A stretch of 35,484 nt of DNA from Paracoccaceae bacterium (GTDB taxonomy: Bacteria > Pseudomonadota > Alphaproteobacteria > Rhodobacterales > Rhodobacteraceae): positions 1 through 35,484 of the forward strand of contig JAUZRU010000014.1 of NCBI GenBank assembly GCA_030950185.1, given 5' to 3'. The position numbers were made by a program, and so were the translations under genes. This document shows positions 17,849 to 26,407 of this stretch, piece after piece; the stretch's first letter is position 1; each line of letters opens with the position of its first letter. The notes below the pieces were generated by a model. It did no database searches. It was given only the letters and a program-made list of their open reading frames with translations, and was not told the DNA's origin.

Positions 17849-19204
17849 TCAAGCCGTGCGCACCGGTTCTTTCATTGTCACCAGCTCTTCGGCGGCCGAC
17901 GGGTGCAACGCCATGGTGCGGTCAAAGTCCTCTTTGGTTGCGCCCATCTTCATTGCGATGCCGACCATCTGAATCATTTCGGCCGCGGCTTCGCCAACAA
18001 TATGCACCCCAAGAACACGCCGGGTTTCACGGCTGACGATCATCTTCATCATCATGCGTTCCTGCTTGCCGGCAAGTATGTGCTTCATCGGCCGGAACGC
18101 CGTGAAATAGACCTCGATCGGTTCCTGGTCGCGGGCGTCTTCTTCGGAAAGACCGACCGTGCCAATCTCGGGCTGGGTGAAGACAGCCGTCGGAATGATC
18201 TTGTGATCCACAGTTGTGGGATTACCACGAAATACCGTTTCGACAAAGGCTGCGCCTTCGCGGATGGCAACCGGGGTCAGGGCCACGCGGTCTGTGACAT
18301 CACCCACGGCAAAGACAGAGGGGATGTTGGTCTGCGAATACTCATCTACCAGGATCTGCCCCTTGCGGCCCGTTTTCACACCCGCAGCTTCCAGCCCCAG
18401 ATCGTCGGTATTGGGGATCCGGCCGGTTGCATAAAGCACCTGGTCGAATTCATTGACCGAGCCATTGGTGCATTTCACCCGCAAGCCGGTTTCCGTCTTT
18501 TCGATCGACATGACATCTGTGCCCACATGCAGGTTGATCCCCTTGGCGATCATCTCGTCGGCAACATGGCCGCGCACCTCGTCATCAAAACCGCGCAGGA
18601 TCTGTGCACCCCGATAGAATTGCGTGACCTCCGAACCCAGCCCGTTGAGAATGCCGGCAAATTCACAGGCAATATACCCGCCGCCCACGATCAGAATGCG
18701 CCGCGGCTGCTGTTCAAGCAGGAAGATGTCGTTCGAGGTGATGACCAGATCGGACCCCGGAAAATCGGGCACATAGGGCCGGCCGCCGACGGCAACAAGA
18801 ATGTGCTTGGCGGTCAGCGTCTCGCCCGAGGACAGCCGCACCGTATGCGCATCTTCGATGACCGCGCGTGCGTCGAACAGCTTGACCCCAGCGTTTTCCA
18901 GGTTGCGCCGATAGATACCTTCAAGGCGCGTCACCTCGTCACCGATGGCACCGATCAGCCGCCCCCAGTCAAAACTGGTCGCGCCCACATTCCAGCCGAA
19001 ACCGGCGGCGTCGTTGAATGCCTCGGAAAAACCGGCGGCAAAAACCATCAGCTTTTTCGGCACACAGCCACGAATCACGCAGGTGCCGCCCATGCGGTAT
19101 TCTTCGGCAAGGCCCACCCTGTAGCCATCCGAAGCAGTCAGCCGCGCGGCCCGGACACCGCCGGAGCCCCCGCCGATGACGAAAAGGTCAAGGTCAAAAG
19201 TCAT
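17849..19204 (-). CDS. gor: Glutathione-disulfide reductase
   Basis: A 451-residue homodimeric flavoenzyme reducing GSSG with NADPH. Seen: FAD-binding GGGSGG (11-16), redox-active disulfide C42/C47 in GTCVIRGCVPKK, NADPH-binding GGGYIACEFAG with the downstream arginines (YRGAQILRGF) that favour NADPH over NADH, second FAD motif FAVGDVTDRV, and the C-terminal active-site HPSAAEE with H434 and E439 of the partner subunit. The CVIRGC disulfide separates it from lipoamide dehydrogenase. It starts 3 bases after rpiA, so rpiA and gor form one unit; the pentose-phosphate pathway provides the NADPH that gor consumes. Confidence 0.93.
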   Translation of the reverse strand: MTFDLDLFVIGGGSGGVRAARLTASDGYRVGLAEEYRMGGTCVIRGCVPKKLMVFAAGFSEAFNDAAGFGWNVGATSFDWGRLIGAIGDEVTRLEGIYRRNLENAGVKLFDARAVIEDAHTVRLSSGETLTAKHILVAVGGRPYVPDFPGSDLVITSNDIFLLEQQPRRILIVGGGYIACEFAGILNGLGSEVTQFYRGAQILRGFDDEVRGHVADEMIAKGINLHVGTDVMSIEKTETGLRVKCTNGSVNEFDQVLYATGRIPNTDDLGLEAAGVKTGRKGQILVDEYSQTNIPSVFAVGDVTDRVALTPVAIREGAAFVETVFRGNPTTVDHKIIPTAVFTQPEIGTVGLSEEDARDQEPIEVYFTAFRPMKHILAGKQERMMMKMIVSRETRRVLGVHIVGEAAAEMIQMVGIAMKMGATKEDFDRTMALHPSAAEELVTMKEPVRTA

Positions 19205-19207
19205 ATG

Positions 19208-19996
19208 TCAGTCCGCTATATCGACGAAAAGGTTGTCGCGCTCGATCACGTCGATCTGTTCATGCTGGATCGTGCCCATGTTGATGTCACGCACCTCGAC
19301 ATGGCCATCGCCATGGCCGATTACAACGGTGTCGCAGATATCAAGGAACAGCCCGTTTTCCACCACGCCCGGAATCTGGTTCATGATGAGCGACAGTTTT
19401 CTGGGCTCGGCAATGCGCCGCAGGTGGAAATCGAGAATATAATGCCCCTCGTCGGTGACGAAGGGCCGGTCGCCATTCATGCGCAGCGTGCCCGAACGGC
19501 CCAGGACATCGACATTCATCAGCGCCTCTTCGATCAGGGCCTTGGTAGTTTCCCAGCCGAAACAGACGATTTCGACAGGCAGCGGGAAAGCACCCAGATT
19601 TTCGACCTGTTTCGAGGCATCGGTAATGACCACCATGCGATCGGATGCCGTGGCAACGATCTTTTCCTGCAGCAAAGCGCCGCCGCCGCCCTTGATCAGG
19701 TTGAGGTTGTGATCGAATTCATCCGCGCCATCAATGGTCAGGTCCAGCCATTTGACCTCTTCCAGGGTCGAGATCGGCACGCCGACATCCTCGGCCAGCT
19801 GCGCGGTGCGGTCCGAGGTCGGAACCCCGATGACCTTGAGTCCCTCTTCACGGACCATCTCGCCCAGGATACGAACCATCCAGGCGGCGGTAGAGCCCGT
19901 CCCCAAACCAAGCCGCATGCCGGATTCAACGTAATCCAGCGCACGTTTGGCAGAAACGAATTTTGCCGTGTCAATCGGTGACAGATCTGAAACCAT
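19208..19996 (-). CDS. rpiA: Ribose-5-phosphate isomerase A
   Basis: A 262-residue enzyme interconverting ribose 5-phosphate and ribulose 5-phosphate. The family motifs are all present: LGTGSTAAWMV (phosphate loop), TIDGADEFDHN with catalytic acids, and LIKGGGGALLQEKIVA with the catalytic lysine. The C-terminal part (IERDNLFVDIAD) is typical of alphaproteobacterial forms, slightly longer than E. coli RpiA (219). I use the ATG at 19996, with GGGGGA 8 bases upstream; the frame extends 26 codons further through a promoter-like region. gor follows 3 bases later. Confidence 0.94.
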   Translation of the reverse strand: MVSDLSPIDTAKFVSAKRALDYVESGMRLGLGTGSTAAWMVRILGEMVREEGLKVIGVPTSDRTAQLAEDVGVPISTLEEVKWLDLTIDGADEFDHNLNLIKGGGGALLQEKIVATASDRMVVITDASKQVENLGAFPLPVEIVCFGWETTKALIEEALMNVDVLGRSGTLRMNGDRPFVTDEGHYILDFHLRRIAEPRKLSLIMNQIPGVVENGLFLDICDTVVIGHGDGHVEVRDINMGTIQHEQIDVIERDNLFVDIAD

Positions 19997-20029
19997 CTGA
20001 CGATTCCCCCAAAGGCCTGTTTGGCGACG

Positions 20030-20035
20030 ATTATA
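20030..20035 (-). promoter_or_regulatory. Candidate -10 element of the rpiA-gor promoter
   Basis: Read on the minus strand, 20035-20030 is a perfect TATAAT, 33 bases before the rpiA ATG, giving a leader of about 26 bases that contains the ribosome binding site. The hexamer 17 bases further upstream (TCGCCG) is a poor -35, so the assignment rests on the -10 and position. Confidence 0.4.
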
Positions 20036-20089
20036 CGGCCATATACCCCTGCCGGCGAGAAGGAAATACGACAAAAGCGGCGCTGTCCG

Positions 20090-21724
20090 TCAGGGGGTGC
20101 CACTGATTCGCGCCAGAATACCGCTGACATCTCCCAGCGCCACGGCCCCGACGACATCGCCGCGGTCGCGGCTGATACGGGTGGCAACAAAGGCATCGGC
20201 AACCGCCTCGGGCGCGTGACGCAGCAGGATCGAGGCCTGAAGCAGCACCGCCATGCGCTCGGCATACCAGCGGGCCTCGGCCTCGGGCGGGGAAGCCGGC
20301 CAGCGCGCAAGCGTTGCAGCAAGTTCGGCATCATAACGGGGATCGGCCCCGCGCGCGGTTTCCAGCTCGGCCAGCAGAACCTGGCCGGCAAGCGGTTCGC
20401 GCCCCAGTGCACGCAGAACATCCAGCGCGATCACATTGCCAGAGCCCTCCCAGATCGAGTTGAGCGGCGCCTCGCGATACAACAGCGGCATGGGGCTTTC
20501 CTCGACATAGCCGACACCGCCCAGGATCTCCATCGTTTCGAAAACGAAGTTGGGGCAGCGCTTGTTCGACAGGAATTTCGCGATCGCCACCCCGATGCGG
20601 GCAAATGCGCGGTCGGTTTCGCTGTCGCCGTCAAAGGAATGGGCAACCCGCAAGGCCAGCGCGGTGGTGGCCTCCCACTCCAGCACCAGATCGGCCAGCA
20701 CGGCGCGCATCAGGGGCTGGTCGATCAGGCGCCGCTGAAAGGCGCTGCGGCCCTGCACCCACCAATGGGCCTCGGACAGAGCTGCGCGCATCAGGCCGGC
20801 AGGCGCCATGGCAGTATCGAGGCGCGTGTGATGTACCATCTCGACAATAGTCTTGACCCCGCGCCCCTCGTCGCCCAGCTGCCAGGCAAACGCGTCGTGA
20901 TATTCGATTTCCGAGCTGGCATTTGCACGATTGCCCAGCTTGTCCTTGAGGCGCATGATCTGAATCGTGTTGCGCTCGCCATCGGGGGTCCAGCGCGGCA
21001 CCAGAAAACATGTCAGCCCGCCCGGCGCCTGTGCCAGCGTCAGGAACGCATCGCACATGGGCGCGGAACAGAACCATTTGTGCCCGCGCAGACGCCAGGC
21101 ATCGCCATCGGGGGTCGCGACCGTGCTGTTTGCGCGCACGTCCGAACCACCCTGCTTTTCGGTCATCGCCATGCCGATGGTGGCGCCGGCCTTTTCACTG
21201 GCCGGTCGCGAGGCCTTGTCATAACGGCGCGACATCAGGCGCGGCGTCCATTCGGCCGCAAGCGTCGGGTTGTGACGCAGCGCCGGCACGGCGGCATAGG
21301 TCATCGTCATCGGGCAGGCAACGCCGGGTTCGACCTGGCTCTGCATATACACCATGCCGGCATGGGTGGTGTGTCCGCCAGGGCGGTCTTCCCACGGTCG
21401 GGCGGCATATCCGGCGGCAAGACCCTCTTGCATCAGCTGGTGATAAGCAGGATGAAAATGCACCTCGTCAATGCGACGGCCCGAACGATCAAACACATGC
21501 AGTTCGGGCAGGCAGCGATTTGCGGTGCGGCCGGCCTCGCGCATCTCTTCACGGCCCATCGTGACGCCGTAGGACGAAAGATCACCCTGATCGGCGCCAT
21601 ATATACCGGCGTAGTGCTGCAAGACCGGATCGTCATTCCACAGATCCAGATCGCCGCGCGCCTCGGGCTGGTTGGTCACCTCGTGGGTTTCGAGAATCGT
21701 GCGGGGCTTGAGGGGGTGTGTCAT
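20090..21724 (-). CDS. aidB: AidB-like acyl-CoA dehydrogenase homologue
   Basis: A 544-residue flavoprotein close in length to E. coli AidB (about 541), far longer than ordinary acyl-CoA dehydrogenases (about 380-400). The extended N-terminal domain (TILETHEVTNQPEARGDLDL) and the FAD-domain motif MTEKQGGSDVRANST with KWFCSAP are AidB hallmarks; later motifs are LEILGG-type METMEILGGVGYVEESPMP and EGSGNVIALDVLRAL. AidB is linked to the adaptive response to alkylation, and the C-terminal domain of the E. coli protein binds DNA; whether this one does is unknown. I choose the ATG at 21724, with GGAGG 5 bases upstream, over the GTG at 21736. No ada/alk genes are nearby. Confidence 0.87.
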   Translation of the reverse strand: MTHPLKPRTILETHEVTNQPEARGDLDLWNDDPVLQHYAGIYGADQGDLSSYGVTMGREEMREAGRTANRCLPELHVFDRSGRRIDEVHFHPAYHQLMQEGLAAGYAARPWEDRPGGHTTHAGMVYMQSQVEPGVACPMTMTYAAVPALRHNPTLAAEWTPRLMSRRYDKASRPASEKAGATIGMAMTEKQGGSDVRANSTVATPDGDAWRLRGHKWFCSAPMCDAFLTLAQAPGGLTCFLVPRWTPDGERNTIQIMRLKDKLGNRANASSEIEYHDAFAWQLGDEGRGVKTIVEMVHHTRLDTAMAPAGLMRAALSEAHWWVQGRSAFQRRLIDQPLMRAVLADLVLEWEATTALALRVAHSFDGDSETDRAFARIGVAIAKFLSNKRCPNFVFETMEILGGVGYVEESPMPLLYREAPLNSIWEGSGNVIALDVLRALGREPLAGQVLLAELETARGADPRYDAELAATLARWPASPPEAEARWYAERMAVLLQASILLRHAPEAVADAFVATRISRDRGDVVGAVALGDVSGILARISGTP

Positions 21725-21837
21725 GTCGGCCTCCACGCTGTTTTTCGCTCCGGCGACACAATAGCACGGAATCCCGCCCGCCGAAGGCCGCCGCGCAGGG
21801 CTGACGCCGCGTCTTGCGTGACGTGAACGTAACGACG

Positions 21838-21866
21838 AAAAGGGCCCGGCGATGTCCGCCAGGCCC
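21838..21866 (-). terminator. Rho-independent terminator of sqr
   Basis: GGGCCCGGCG (21842-21851) and CGCCAGGCCC (21857-21866) form a 10-position stem with one mismatch and a 5-base loop. On the minus strand it is followed by TTTTCGTCGTT. It lies 22 bases past the sqr stop and separates sqr from aidB, which is therefore transcribed from its own promoter. Confidence 0.8.
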
Positions 21867-21887
21867 CGGATCAGGTAACAGGTCGGC

Positions 21888-23156
21888 CTATTTGAGGCGC
21901 GTGACCTTGATCATGTTCATGATCGCACGCTCGAAGTAAGGCTCGGACTGGCCCTTGCGGATCTTGCGCATGAAATATTTCTCGAACGCGATCTTGGCCA
22001 GATGCACCCATTTGCCTTCGCCCGCCCAGTTCATGTTGCGCGGCGGGTTCTGGGGCTGCGCCAGGAAGGCAACGCCCTTGTCACCGAAATCGGCCAGGCA
22101 GAAGGCGTTCCAGGTGCCTTCATGGGTCGGCTCCTTGCCACGCAGCATCTGCCCGATATTGGCGGCTGCGGCAGCAACCATCGATTCGATCATGTAGCCG
22201 GTCTTGGGCACGCCCACCGGCACATTGGTCTTTTCAAGCGGCGGAATGGCAATACACACCCCGACGGCAAAGACGTTGTTGTATTTCGGGTTCTGCTGGC
22301 GCTCGTTCACAAGGATAAAGCCCATCGGGTTCACCAACCCGTCGATACCCTGCACCGCCGGGATCCCGCGGAAGCTGGGCAGCATCATGGAATACTTGAA
22401 CGGCAGCTCGTGGCTTTTCACCGGCTTGCCGTCATCGCCGATCTCGCTGACATGCATTGTCCCGTCTTCGACCTTGTCGACCTGCGCATTGCAGATCCAC
22501 TTGATGTGGCGGTCGCGCATTTCGGATTCCAGCAGGCCCTTGGTATCGCCAACCCCGCCAAGGCCGAGATGGCCGACATAGGGCTCGGCAGTGACAAAGG
22601 TCATCGGCACCTTGTCGCGGATCTTGCGGCGGCGCAGATCGGTGTCCATGATCATGGCGTATTCATAGGCCGGGCCATAGCACGAGGCCCCCTGAACGGC
22701 GCCAACGACGATCGGGCCGGGATCCTTGCAGAAATCTTCCCACGCCTGGTTGGCGTTCACGGCATGGTTCACGTCACAGACCGACTGGGTATAGCCCTCG
22801 GGGCCAAGCCCCTCGATCTTGTCAAAGGCGAGCTCGGGGCCCGTCGCGATGACCAGATAGTCATAGGTCACCTCGCGCCCGCTTTCGAGGACCAGCTTGT
22901 TTTCGTCGGGTACAACCTTGACGCAGGCGTCGCAGATGAAATCGATCTTTTGCCGCGTCAGCACGGGTTCCAGGTCGATGGTGATGTCTTCCTTCGAGCG
23001 CCAGCCGACACCGGCCCAGGGATTCGACGGGGTGAACTGAAAATAGGGGTTGTTGGAAATCACGGTGATCTTGTCTTCACGCCGCTTTTCCTTTTTCATG
23101 TCGTAGGCCATCGGCAAACCACCGATACCAGCCCCGAGAATGACAATATGGGCCAT
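21888..23156 (-). CDS. sqr: Sulfide:quinone oxidoreductase
   Basis: A 422-residue peripheral membrane flavoprotein oxidising sulfide and passing electrons to quinone. The FAD motif GAGIGGLPMAYDMKK opens the protein; further motifs are FTPSNPWAGVGWR and LVIATGPELAFD. Three cysteines lie at C127 (SVCDVNH), C159 (GASCYGP) and C353 (NAFCLAD), the numbers I recall as essential in the R. capsulatus enzyme. The amphipathic C-terminus (KIAFEKYFMRKIRKGQSEPY) fits membrane association. The ATG at 23156 has AAGGAGG 6 bases upstream; a start 9 codons earlier lacks one. It stands as a single gene between its terminator and an upstream inverted repeat. No sox genes are visible, so sulfide detoxification or auxiliary energy gain is likely. 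Confidence 0.93.
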   Translation of the reverse strand: MAHIVILGAGIGGLPMAYDMKKEKRREDKITVISNNPYFQFTPSNPWAGVGWRSKEDITIDLEPVLTRQKIDFICDACVKVVPDENKLVLESGREVTYDYLVIATGPELAFDKIEGLGPEGYTQSVCDVNHAVNANQAWEDFCKDPGPIVVGAVQGASCYGPAYEYAMIMDTDLRRRKIRDKVPMTFVTAEPYVGHLGLGGVGDTKGLLESEMRDRHIKWICNAQVDKVEDGTMHVSEIGDDGKPVKSHELPFKYSMMLPSFRGIPAVQGIDGLVNPMGFILVNERQQNPKYNNVFAVGVCIAIPPLEKTNVPVGVPKTGYMIESMVAAAAANIGQMLRGKEPTHEGTWNAFCLADFGDKGVAFLAQPQNPPRNMNWAGEGKWVHLAKIAFEKYFMRKIRKGQSEPYFERAIMNMIKVTRLK

Positions 23157-23212
23157 GTTCTTCCTCCTTGTGGCCGCGGACACTTCCCGCCTTGGTCGCT
23201 TTTGTTGTATTC

Positions 23213-23231
23213 AGATTATCTAATATAATCT
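23213..23231. promoter_or_regulatory. AT-rich inverted repeat upstream of sqr, candidate repressor operator
   Basis: AGATTAT (23213-23219), spacer CTAAT, ATAATCT (23225-23231): a perfect 7-5-7 inverted repeat about 57 bases before the sqr start, in the promoter region. Small ArsR-type sulfide sensors (SqrR, BigR) are known to repress sqr-type genes from AT-rich palindromes in this place. The regulator gene is not in the window. The match to the family is an inference; the palindrome itself is directly visible. Confidence 0.6.
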
Positions 23232-23362
23232 ATCGCCGATTGCCGTGTGGTGCGGTGCCGCACATTTAATGACCGCCCCTGACATGATGGTTTGTTTGAA
23301 ATTTGCGAAATTTTGGCAAAAATCGCAAGTATTGTTTCCCGTTGGTGGAAGCTGGGAGTGTT

Positions 23363-24211
23363 TTATGTCGGCACCACGGTCAGGCCCAGTATTTCACGGG
23401 CCTGCCCCGCATCGGCCACGGGCCGCCCGTAGCGCGCGCAGATTTCAACCGCCCGCTGGACAAGCGCCGCATTCGAGGGCGCAAGGGTATCGCGGTCAAG
23501 CCGCACATTGTCTTCAAGCCCCGTGCGCGTGTGCCCCCCGGCAGCAATGGACCATTCGTTCAGCAGGATCTGGCCGGCTCCTACCCCGGCACCACACCAG
23601 GTTGCGTCCGGGGCCAGACGCCGCAATGTGCTCACATAGAAATCGAACACCTCTCGATCGACGGGCATCGCGTTCTTTACACCCATGACGAACTGCACAT
23701 GCAAGGGCGCTTTCAGCCGACCGTCACGCTGCATCATTACCGCCTGAAAGATATGGGACAGGTCAAATGCCTCGATCTCGGGCTTGACGTCGTACTTCAA
23801 CATCTCGGCCGCCAACCAATCAACCAGTTCAGGGGGGTTCTCATATACCCTGGTCGGAAAGTTGTTCGAGCCGACCGAAAGCGAGGCCATGTCGGGGCGC
23901 AGCGACAGCATAGCCCCGCGCTCGCGCCCCGCGCCAGAGCGCCCGCCTGTCGAAAGCTGGATGATCATTCCGGGGCAGTGCTTGCGGATACCCTCGATCA
24001 GGCGCGCAAATCTGTCGGGATCCGATGTCGGGCTCTGGTCATCATTGCGCACATGGCAGTGGGCGATGGTCGCACCTGCCTCGAATGATTCGTGGACGCT
24101 TTCGATCTGCTCGACAACGGTAATCGGCACCGCCGGATTGTTTTCCTTGCGCGCGACAGAACCGGTGATTGCAACACAGATGATGCAGGGCGTTTTCATC
24201 TGATCCGTCAT
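23363..24211 (-). CDS. BKACE-family enzyme (beta-keto acid cleavage, DUF849)
   Basis: A 282-residue TIM-barrel protein of the beta-keto acid cleavage enzyme family, which condenses a beta-keto acid with acetyl-CoA to give acetoacetate and a new CoA ester. The zinc ligands are seen as H51 and H53 (IAHCHVRND) and E233 (GLEDNVRLD); QLSTGG (about 85-90) and GGHTRTGLEDN are family motifs. The substrate cannot be read from the sequence; members use 3-keto-5-aminohexanoate, dehydrocarnitine and others. I choose the ATG at 24211, with ATG 24199 possible. An aminotransferase gene lies 115 bases upstream on the same strand and probably works in the same pathway. Confidence 0.85.
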   Translation of the reverse strand: MTDQMKTPCIICVAITGSVARKENNPAVPITVVEQIESVHESFEAGATIAHCHVRNDDQSPTSDPDRFARLIEGIRKHCPGMIIQLSTGGRSGAGRERGAMLSLRPDMASLSVGSNNFPTRVYENPPELVDWLAAEMLKYDVKPEIEAFDLSHIFQAVMMQRDGRLKAPLHVQFVMGVKNAMPVDREVFDFYVSTLRRLAPDATWCGAGVGAGQILLNEWSIAAGGHTRTGLEDNVRLDRDTLAPSNAALVQRAVEICARYGRPVADAGQAREILGLTVVPT

Positions 24212-24326
24212 TGAAGCACCCCAATTCGCCTGACCGGCCCTGCTTGACCCCACTTGCCCCCATGACATGCCAGATCCGGCGGTCGGCGGTCCAGTAGCGA
24301 ATTCGCCGGCCGTGTGCACGAATCCG

Positions 24327-25526
24327 TCACACGCCGGCAATCAATTCGGCGGCCCTTTCCACGGCGCCCGACCCGTGAGGAATGCCCAGCGCCTTCAAAC
24401 CCGCATCGATGACACCAAGAACCCCCAGCACCATATGCGCGTTCACATGCCCCATATGCGCGATGCGGAACACGCCCTCGCTACCCGGGTCTTCGTCAGT
24501 CGCCATCCCGAGGCCGATACCAAGTGTCACCCCGGCATTTTCCTCGGCCCATCGGCGTAATGCCGGGCCGTGGTCAACCCCGATCCTGACCGTCGTCACC
24601 GCGTGCGAGCGTATTGCGGGATCGGCAATATTCATCTCGACCAAACCACCCTGCCCCCACGACTCGAGCGCGGCCCAGACAGCGTTTGCAAGGGCTTGGT
24701 GGCGCTGCCAGACATTTTCCAGCCCCTCTTCATGCAGGATCATGTCGAGGGATTCCCGCAGGCCGTAAAGCTGCTGCGCCGGCGGTGTGCCGTGAAACTT
24801 GCGCCAGAAATCACCGCCATCGGTGCGCGAGGTCCAGTCCCAGTAGGGCGTCACCATGTCGGCATTGCGGTGTTGCGCATCCGCGCGATCATTGAACCAG
24901 ACAAAACCCAGCCCCGGCGGCATCATCAGCCCCTTCTGGCTGGCCGAGATCATCACGTCTGCACCCCAGGAATCCATTTCGAAACGGTCGCAGGCAAGCG
25001 AAGCTATACAGTCCACAACCAGAAGCGCCGGATGCCCCAGCGCATCAAGAACCCTCCGCATCGCCGCAATATCGTTTCTGACACTGGTCGCGGTGTCGGT
25101 ATGCACGGCCAGCACCGCCTTGATCTGGTGACCGCGGTCCTTTTTCAGCGCGTATTCCAGCCGATTCACGTCAACGGCCTGGCGGCGACCGAAATCGATA
25201 ACGGACACATCCGCCCCCAGCCCCTGCGCCGCTTCGGCAAAGCCAAGGCCGAAATTCCCCGTTGCCGGGACAAGAACCCTGTCGCCCCGGCTCAGGATAT
25301 TGGAAAGCGAGGCCTCCCACACGGCGTGCCCATTGCCGATATAGATCGCGACCTTGCCGCTGCTGCGCGCCACCGCGTTGAGATCCGGATAAATGGTTTC
25401 GGCCATCTCGACCAGCGCGCCCCCATAGATATTGGGAGAGGCCCTGTGCATCGCCCTCAATACCCGATCGGGCACGACCGACGGGCCGGGAATGGCAAGA
25501 TAGCTGCGACCGAAACCAAGATTCAT
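24327..25526 (-). CDS. Class V aminotransferase, alanine/serine--glyoxylate type
   Basis: A 399-residue PLP enzyme. The phosphate/PLP region has GNGHAVWEASLSN, the aspartate is in LLVVDCIASLAC and the Schiff-base lysine is K198 (ISASQKGLMMPPG). The N-terminus YLAIPGPSVVPDRVLRAM is the IPGP motif shared by alanine-glyoxylate, serine-glyoxylate and related aminotransferases. Glyoxylate or pyruvate as amino acceptor is likely, the amino donor is open. The ATG at 25526 has AGGAG 8 bases upstream. The BKACE gene follows after 115 bases without terminator, so co-transcription is plausible. It diverges from the phosphatase gene across 188 bases. Confidence 0.85.
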   Translation of the reverse strand: MNLGFGRSYLAIPGPSVVPDRVLRAMHRASPNIYGGALVEMAETIYPDLNAVARSSGKVAIYIGNGHAVWEASLSNILSRGDRVLVPATGNFGLGFAEAAQGLGADVSVIDFGRRQAVDVNRLEYALKKDRGHQIKAVLAVHTDTATSVRNDIAAMRRVLDALGHPALLVVDCIASLACDRFEMDSWGADVMISASQKGLMMPPGLGFVWFNDRADAQHRNADMVTPYWDWTSRTDGGDFWRKFHGTPPAQQLYGLRESLDMILHEEGLENVWQRHQALANAVWAALESWGQGGLVEMNIADPAIRSHAVTTVRIGVDHGPALRRWAEENAGVTLGIGLGMATDEDPGSEGVFRIAHMGHVNAHMVLGVLGVIDAGLKALGIPHGSGAVERAAELIAGV

Positions 25527-25641
25527 GGGCCTTACTCCTGTAGCGAATGCCGAAAACACCTACGACTGACGAAATTGGCGGTCAATCGGCAAGACCCCGC
25601 CGCCAGCCACGACGCTACGACGCTTGTGCCGGCAAAACTGA

Positions 25642-25667
25642 TCGGATAAGCCCTGTCCGATATCCGA
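25642..25667. promoter_or_regulatory. Inverted repeat in the aminotransferase/phosphatase divergent region
   Basis: TCGGATA (25642-25648) and TATCCGA (25661-25667) form a perfect 7-12-7 inverted repeat; a nested ATCGGA...TCCGAT pair (25641-25646 and 25656-25661) shares part of it. It lies in the 188-base space between two divergently transcribed genes, a typical operator position. The bound protein is unknown and no regulator gene is adjacent. Confidence 0.3.
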
Positions 25668-25714
25668 ACCCGTCCCGCGACGGACCCCATCCCCGGAGGC
25701 CGGCCCGGCTGATC

Positions 25715-26404
25715 ATGCTGCGAAAAATCTGGAAATATCTGGAAGACAAGGAGCGCGCCTGGAGATATTCCTTCGGCAATGATCTCTCGACACCGGCCGC
25801 ACGCAGGCAGGCCCGTCGTCATTTCAACTGGGTCGATCACGGCGTCTTGCGGGTTTACTGGACAAATTTCGCCCCCGTGGCCGAAGGTGTGTTCCGTTCA
25901 AATCAGCCGTCGCCGGAACGGTTGCGCCGATATCGTGACAAGGGAATCCGCTCGGTTCTCAACCTGCGGGGAACCAGCCCCCTCAGCCAATACCTGTTCG
26001 AAAAGGAAGCCTGTGATAATCTTGGGCTGAAGCTCGTGAACATCAATCTGTCAGCCACACAGCTGCCAACACTCGACACCATTCACGAACTCGAACAGCA
26101 TTTCCGCACCTTGGAAAAGCCCTTTGTCATGCATTGCAAATCGGGTGCCGACCGTGCCGGATTTGCGTCCGCACTTTACCAGCTGCTGATCGAGGACATG
26201 CCCATCGAGATTGCGCAAAGGCAACTGAGCCTGCGTTTTCTACACCTGAAAAGCTCGTCCAAGGGGATCCTCGACTATTGCCTTGAAAAATATCGCCAAA
26301 GAACCGAGTCTGACCCCATCCCGTTCAGGGACTGGTTGGAAAGCGAGTATGATCCGGTGAAACTGCAACAGGAATTCGACGCCCGGCGGCGAAAGGGCGG
26401 CTGA
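25715..26404 (+). CDS. PTP-like (dual-specificity type) phosphatase
   Basis: A 229-residue protein with the cysteine-phosphatase signature HCKSGADRAG: C141 is the nucleophile and R147 binds phosphate. Upstream, VAEGVFRSNQPSPERLRRYR and IRSVLNLRG are the usual N-terminal strands of this alphaproteobacterial family. There is no signal peptide. The basic, aromatic N-terminus (MLRKIWKYLEDKERAWRYSF) could lie on a membrane. It ends 3 bases before an MsbA-type exporter, so the two are one operon. In Caulobacter a related phosphatase (CtpA) is tied to lipid A; a lipid or lipid A substrate is therefore my inference. The start is uncertain: the only GGAGG is 15 bases upstream of the ATG. Confidence 0.78.
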   Translation: MLRKIWKYLEDKERAWRYSFGNDLSTPAARRQARRHFNWVDHGVLRVYWTNFAPVAEGVFRSNQPSPERLRRYRDKGIRSVLNLRGTSPLSQYLFEKEACDNLGLKLVNINLSATQLPTLDTIHELEQHFRTLEKPFVMHCKSGADRAGFASALYQLLIEDMPIEIAQRQLSLRFLHLKSSSKGILDYCLEKYRQRTESDPIPFRDWLESEYDPVKLQQEFDARRRKGG

Positions 26405-26407
26405 GGC

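Noticed and set aside
17558-19981. 807-codon open frame on the plus strand opposite gor and rpiA
   Set aside because: It lies antisense to two well-recognised enzymes and shows no family motif; such mirror frames are an effect of GC-rich codon use. The same holds for the long antisense frames at 2971-4581, 5283-6617, 20021-21826, 22002-23228 and 26240-27394.
23298-23313. Direct repeat GAAATTT (23298-23304, 23307-23313) in an AT-rich patch after the BKACE gene
   Set aside because: Short, not palindromic, and in a region where low GC alone makes such repeats likely; no promoter could be placed around it.
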